This document shows, piece by piece, positions 4,002-5,399 of a DNA stretch of 5,399 nt (position 1 is its first letter; every line of letters begins with the position of its first letter). The notes under the pieces were generated by a model. The model searched no databases and was not told the origin of the DNA. It saw only the letters and a program-made list of their open reading frames with translations. A program made the position numbers and the translations under genes. The stretch is taken from positions 8,368-13,766 of the forward strand of contig JAQUAC010000028.1 of NCBI GenBank assembly GCA_028687415.1, written 5' to 3'. This DNA is from Acidocella sp. (GTDB taxonomy: Bacteria > Pseudomonadota > Alphaproteobacteria > Acetobacterales > Acetobacteraceae).

Positions 4002-4971
4002 GGGTGGCGCTGGGTTTATTGGGTCCAATCTGCATGCGGCACTCGCTGCCGACAGGCAGGAGGTCGTGATTTGCGACCGGCTCGGGCATGAGGGCGACAA
4101 ATGGCGCAACCTGCGCCACCACGCCCCGACGGAGGTGCTGCGCCCGGAAGAGCTCTTCACTTATCTGGAGCACGACATGCGGATTACCGCCATCGTGCAT
4201 CTGGGCGCCATCTCCGAGACCACGGCCACTGATGCCGACCTCGTCTGGCACAACAACGTCACCTTCAGCCAGAAACTCTGGACCTGGGCGGCGCAGCGCC
4301 ATGTGAGCTTCATCTACGCCTCTTCTGCCTCCACCTATGGTGACGGCACCGCCGGATTCGATGACGACATCTCCCTGTCCGCCCTGCAAAAGCTGAAGCC
4401 GCTAAACCTGTACGGCTGGAGCAAGCACGCTTTCGACCTCTGGGTGGCACGGCAGAACGCCGAGCACGCCCTCATGCCGCGCCACTGGGCGGGGGTGAAA
4501 TTCTTCAACGTCTACGGGCCGAACGAGTACCACAAAGGCAAGATGATCTCGGTGGTGAAGGTCAAGCATGACGAAATCCGTGCTGGCGGGCCTGTGAAGC
4601 TGTTCAAATCTGACCGGCCAGACATTGCCGATGGCGAGCAGAAGCGCGATTTCATCTATATTGACGACGTGGTGGCGGCGCTGAAATTCATGCTCACGGC
4701 GCCAGCACTCTCCGGGCTGTTTAACCTCGGCACCGGGCTCGCACGCTCCTACGCTGACCTCGCCCGCGCCGTGTGCGCCGCCAATGACAAGCCCGCGAAT
4801 ATCGAGTTCATCGACATGCCAGAGGCCCTGCGCGGGCAGTACCAATCCTTCACCCAGGCGCCAATGACCCGGCTGCACCAAGCGGGGTTCCGCCATAAGT
4901 TCCATACGCTGGAGCAGGGCATAGCGGCGTATGTGCAAAACCATTTGCTGCAAGCGGACCCATACCGATGA
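3988..4971 (+). CDS. hldD: ADP-L-glycero-D-manno-heptose 6-epimerase HldD
   Basis: Cytoplasmic enzyme of 327 residues that epimerises ADP-D-glycero- to ADP-L-glycero-manno-heptose, the heptose donor for LPS inner core. It is an extended short-chain dehydrogenase with an N-terminal Rossmann fold, VTGGAGFIGSN (4-14). The active site shows SSAS (112-115) and YGWSK with Tyr142 and Lys146. HldD-specific stretches are KFFNVYGPNEYHKGKM (171-186) and LFKSDRPDIADGEQKRDF (205-222), the latter followed by IYIDDVV. Length fits the family (about 310-330). I start at ATG 3988 because the Rossmann strand begins at residue 2. The same frame stays open upstream to 3451, but that part is antisense to ubiK and has no family likeness. 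There is no clear Shine-Dalgarno. The stop overlaps the lgt start (ATGA at 4968-4971), so the two are translationally coupled. No other heptose gene (hldE, gmhA, gmhB) is in the window. Confidence 0.95.
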   Translation: MILVTGGAGFIGSNLHAALAADRQEVVICDRLGHEGDKWRNLRHHAPTEVLRPEELFTYLEHDMRITAIVHLGAISETTATDADLVWHNNVTFSQKLWTWAAQRHVSFIYASSASTYGDGTAGFDDDISLSALQKLKPLNLYGWSKHAFDLWVARQNAEHALMPRHWAGVKFFNVYGPNEYHKGKMISVVKVKHDEIRAGGPVKLFKSDRPDIADGEQKRDFIYIDDVVAALKFMLTAPALSGLFNLGTGLARSYADLARAVCAANDKPANIEFIDMPEALRGQYQSFTQAPMTRLHQAGFRHKFHTLEQGIAAYVQNHLLQADPYR

Positions 4972-5399
4972 ACCCGATCATCCTGCCCGTCTTTCCCAAG
5001 GGCTTTCACATTGGCCCGCTATTCATTCATTATTACGCGCTGGCCTACATTATCGGCCTGCTCATCGGCTGGAAGCTGGTGCAGCGGCTGGTGGCGCGGG
5101 CGCCCGTGGCGGCCACGGCGGTGCAGGTGGACGATTTCCTCACCTGGGCGGTGCTGGGTGTGATCCTGGGCGGGCGCACGGGGTATGTGCTGTTCTACCA
5201 GCCGGGCTATTTCTTCACGCATCCGCTAGCCATCCCCGCCGTGTGGGATGGCGGCATGAGCTTCCATGGCGGCTTCCTCGGCGTCTCCATCGCCATCATC
5301 TGGTTCAGCCTTAAAAACGGCCTGAATATGCTGCGCTTTGCCGACCGCATTGCCGTGGCGGTGCCGATCGGCCTGTTCCTTGGCCGCTGCGCCAATTTT
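4968..5399 (+). CDS. lgt: Prolipoprotein diacylglyceryl transferase Lgt (C-terminus cut by window edge)
   Basis: Inner-membrane enzyme that moves diacylglyceryl from phosphatidylglycerol to the lipobox cysteine of prelipoproteins, the first step of lipoprotein maturation. The visible 144 residues are about half of the usual 260-300. GPLFIHYYALAYIIGLLIGW (16-35) forms the first span, with Tyr26 matching the essential E. coli Tyr26. ILGGRTGYVLFYQPGYF (66-82) and GGMSFHGGFLGV (95-106) follow; His100 corresponds to E. coli His103. GLFLGRCANF ends the window, with Arg140 and Asn143 matching Arg143 and Asn146 at a constant offset of three. The ATG at 4968 overlaps the hldD stop by four bases, so ribosomes may re-initiate from hldD. 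Pairing these two genes links LPS-core and lipoprotein synthesis in one envelope operon (inference). Confidence 0.96.
   Translation, partial: MNPIILPVFPKGFHIGPLFIHYYALAYIIGLLIGWKLVQRLVARAPVAATAVQVDDFLTWAVLGVILGGRTGYVLFYQPGYFFTHPLAIPAVWDGGMSFHGGFLGVSIAIIWFSLKNGLNMLRFADRIAVAVPIGLFLGRCANF

Noticed and set aside
3942..4160. N-terminal extension of ubiK into hldD
   Set aside because: ATG 3941 has a strong AGAAGG at eight bases and the family N-terminus RPKFFDDL follows at once; the extra residues are hldD antisense.
4402..4953. A 183-codon minus-strand frame opposite hldD
   Set aside because: Shadow ORF inside a convincing hldD; no domain visible.
1..5399. CRISPR array, tRNA, insertion sequence, toxin-antitoxin or defence genes
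   Set aside because: No regularly spaced repeats, cloverleaf, transposase motif or two-gene toxin-antitoxin pattern was seen on either strand.

Overview
The window looks like the chromosome of a GC-rich alphaproteobacterium. The SdhC, SdhD, UbiK-like and ETFB-methyltransferase-like proteins all have an alphaproteobacterial character, and Rhodospirillales/Acetobacteraceae is my best but unproven guess. It is mostly housekeeping DNA with one poorly coding gap in the middle. I see no rRNA, tRNA, CRISPR array, transposase or phage gene.

Left part (1-2250), minus strand: the start of the succinate dehydrogenase (complex II) operon in the order sdhC-sdhD-sdhA. sdhA runs off the left edge, and sdhB would be expected beyond it. 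SdhC and SdhD are the haem- and quinone-binding membrane anchors, and SdhA is the FAD subunit. A 126-bp gap upstream of sdhC holds a plausible promoter with short direct repeats across its -35 side.

Middle part (2251-3665), minus strand: a class I SAM-dependent methyltransferase of the ETF-beta-lysine/Nnt1-like type, preceded by a small putative membrane protein. Upstream lies a region of over 300 bp without a convincing gene. It has a very AT-rich patch, a set of nested inverted repeats, a doubtful 30-codon ORF and a perfect 14-bp-arm hairpin.

Right part (3666-5399): ubiK (ubiquinone-biosynthesis accessory factor, BMFP family) points left. Across a 46-bp divergent promoter region, hldD (ADP-heptose epimerase for LPS core) and lgt (prolipoprotein diacylglyceryl transferase) point right, overlapping by ATGA. 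lgt runs off the right edge.

Two themes emerge. The leftward genes concern the ubiquinone pool: complex II reduces it, UbiK helps make it, and the methyltransferase may modify ETF, which also feeds it. The rightward pair concerns envelope assembly. I found no clear new multi-gene system. The items most worth checking are the methyltransferase/complex II neighbourhood, the small membrane protein, the structured DNA at 3392-3616 and a possibly leaderless hldD mRNA.
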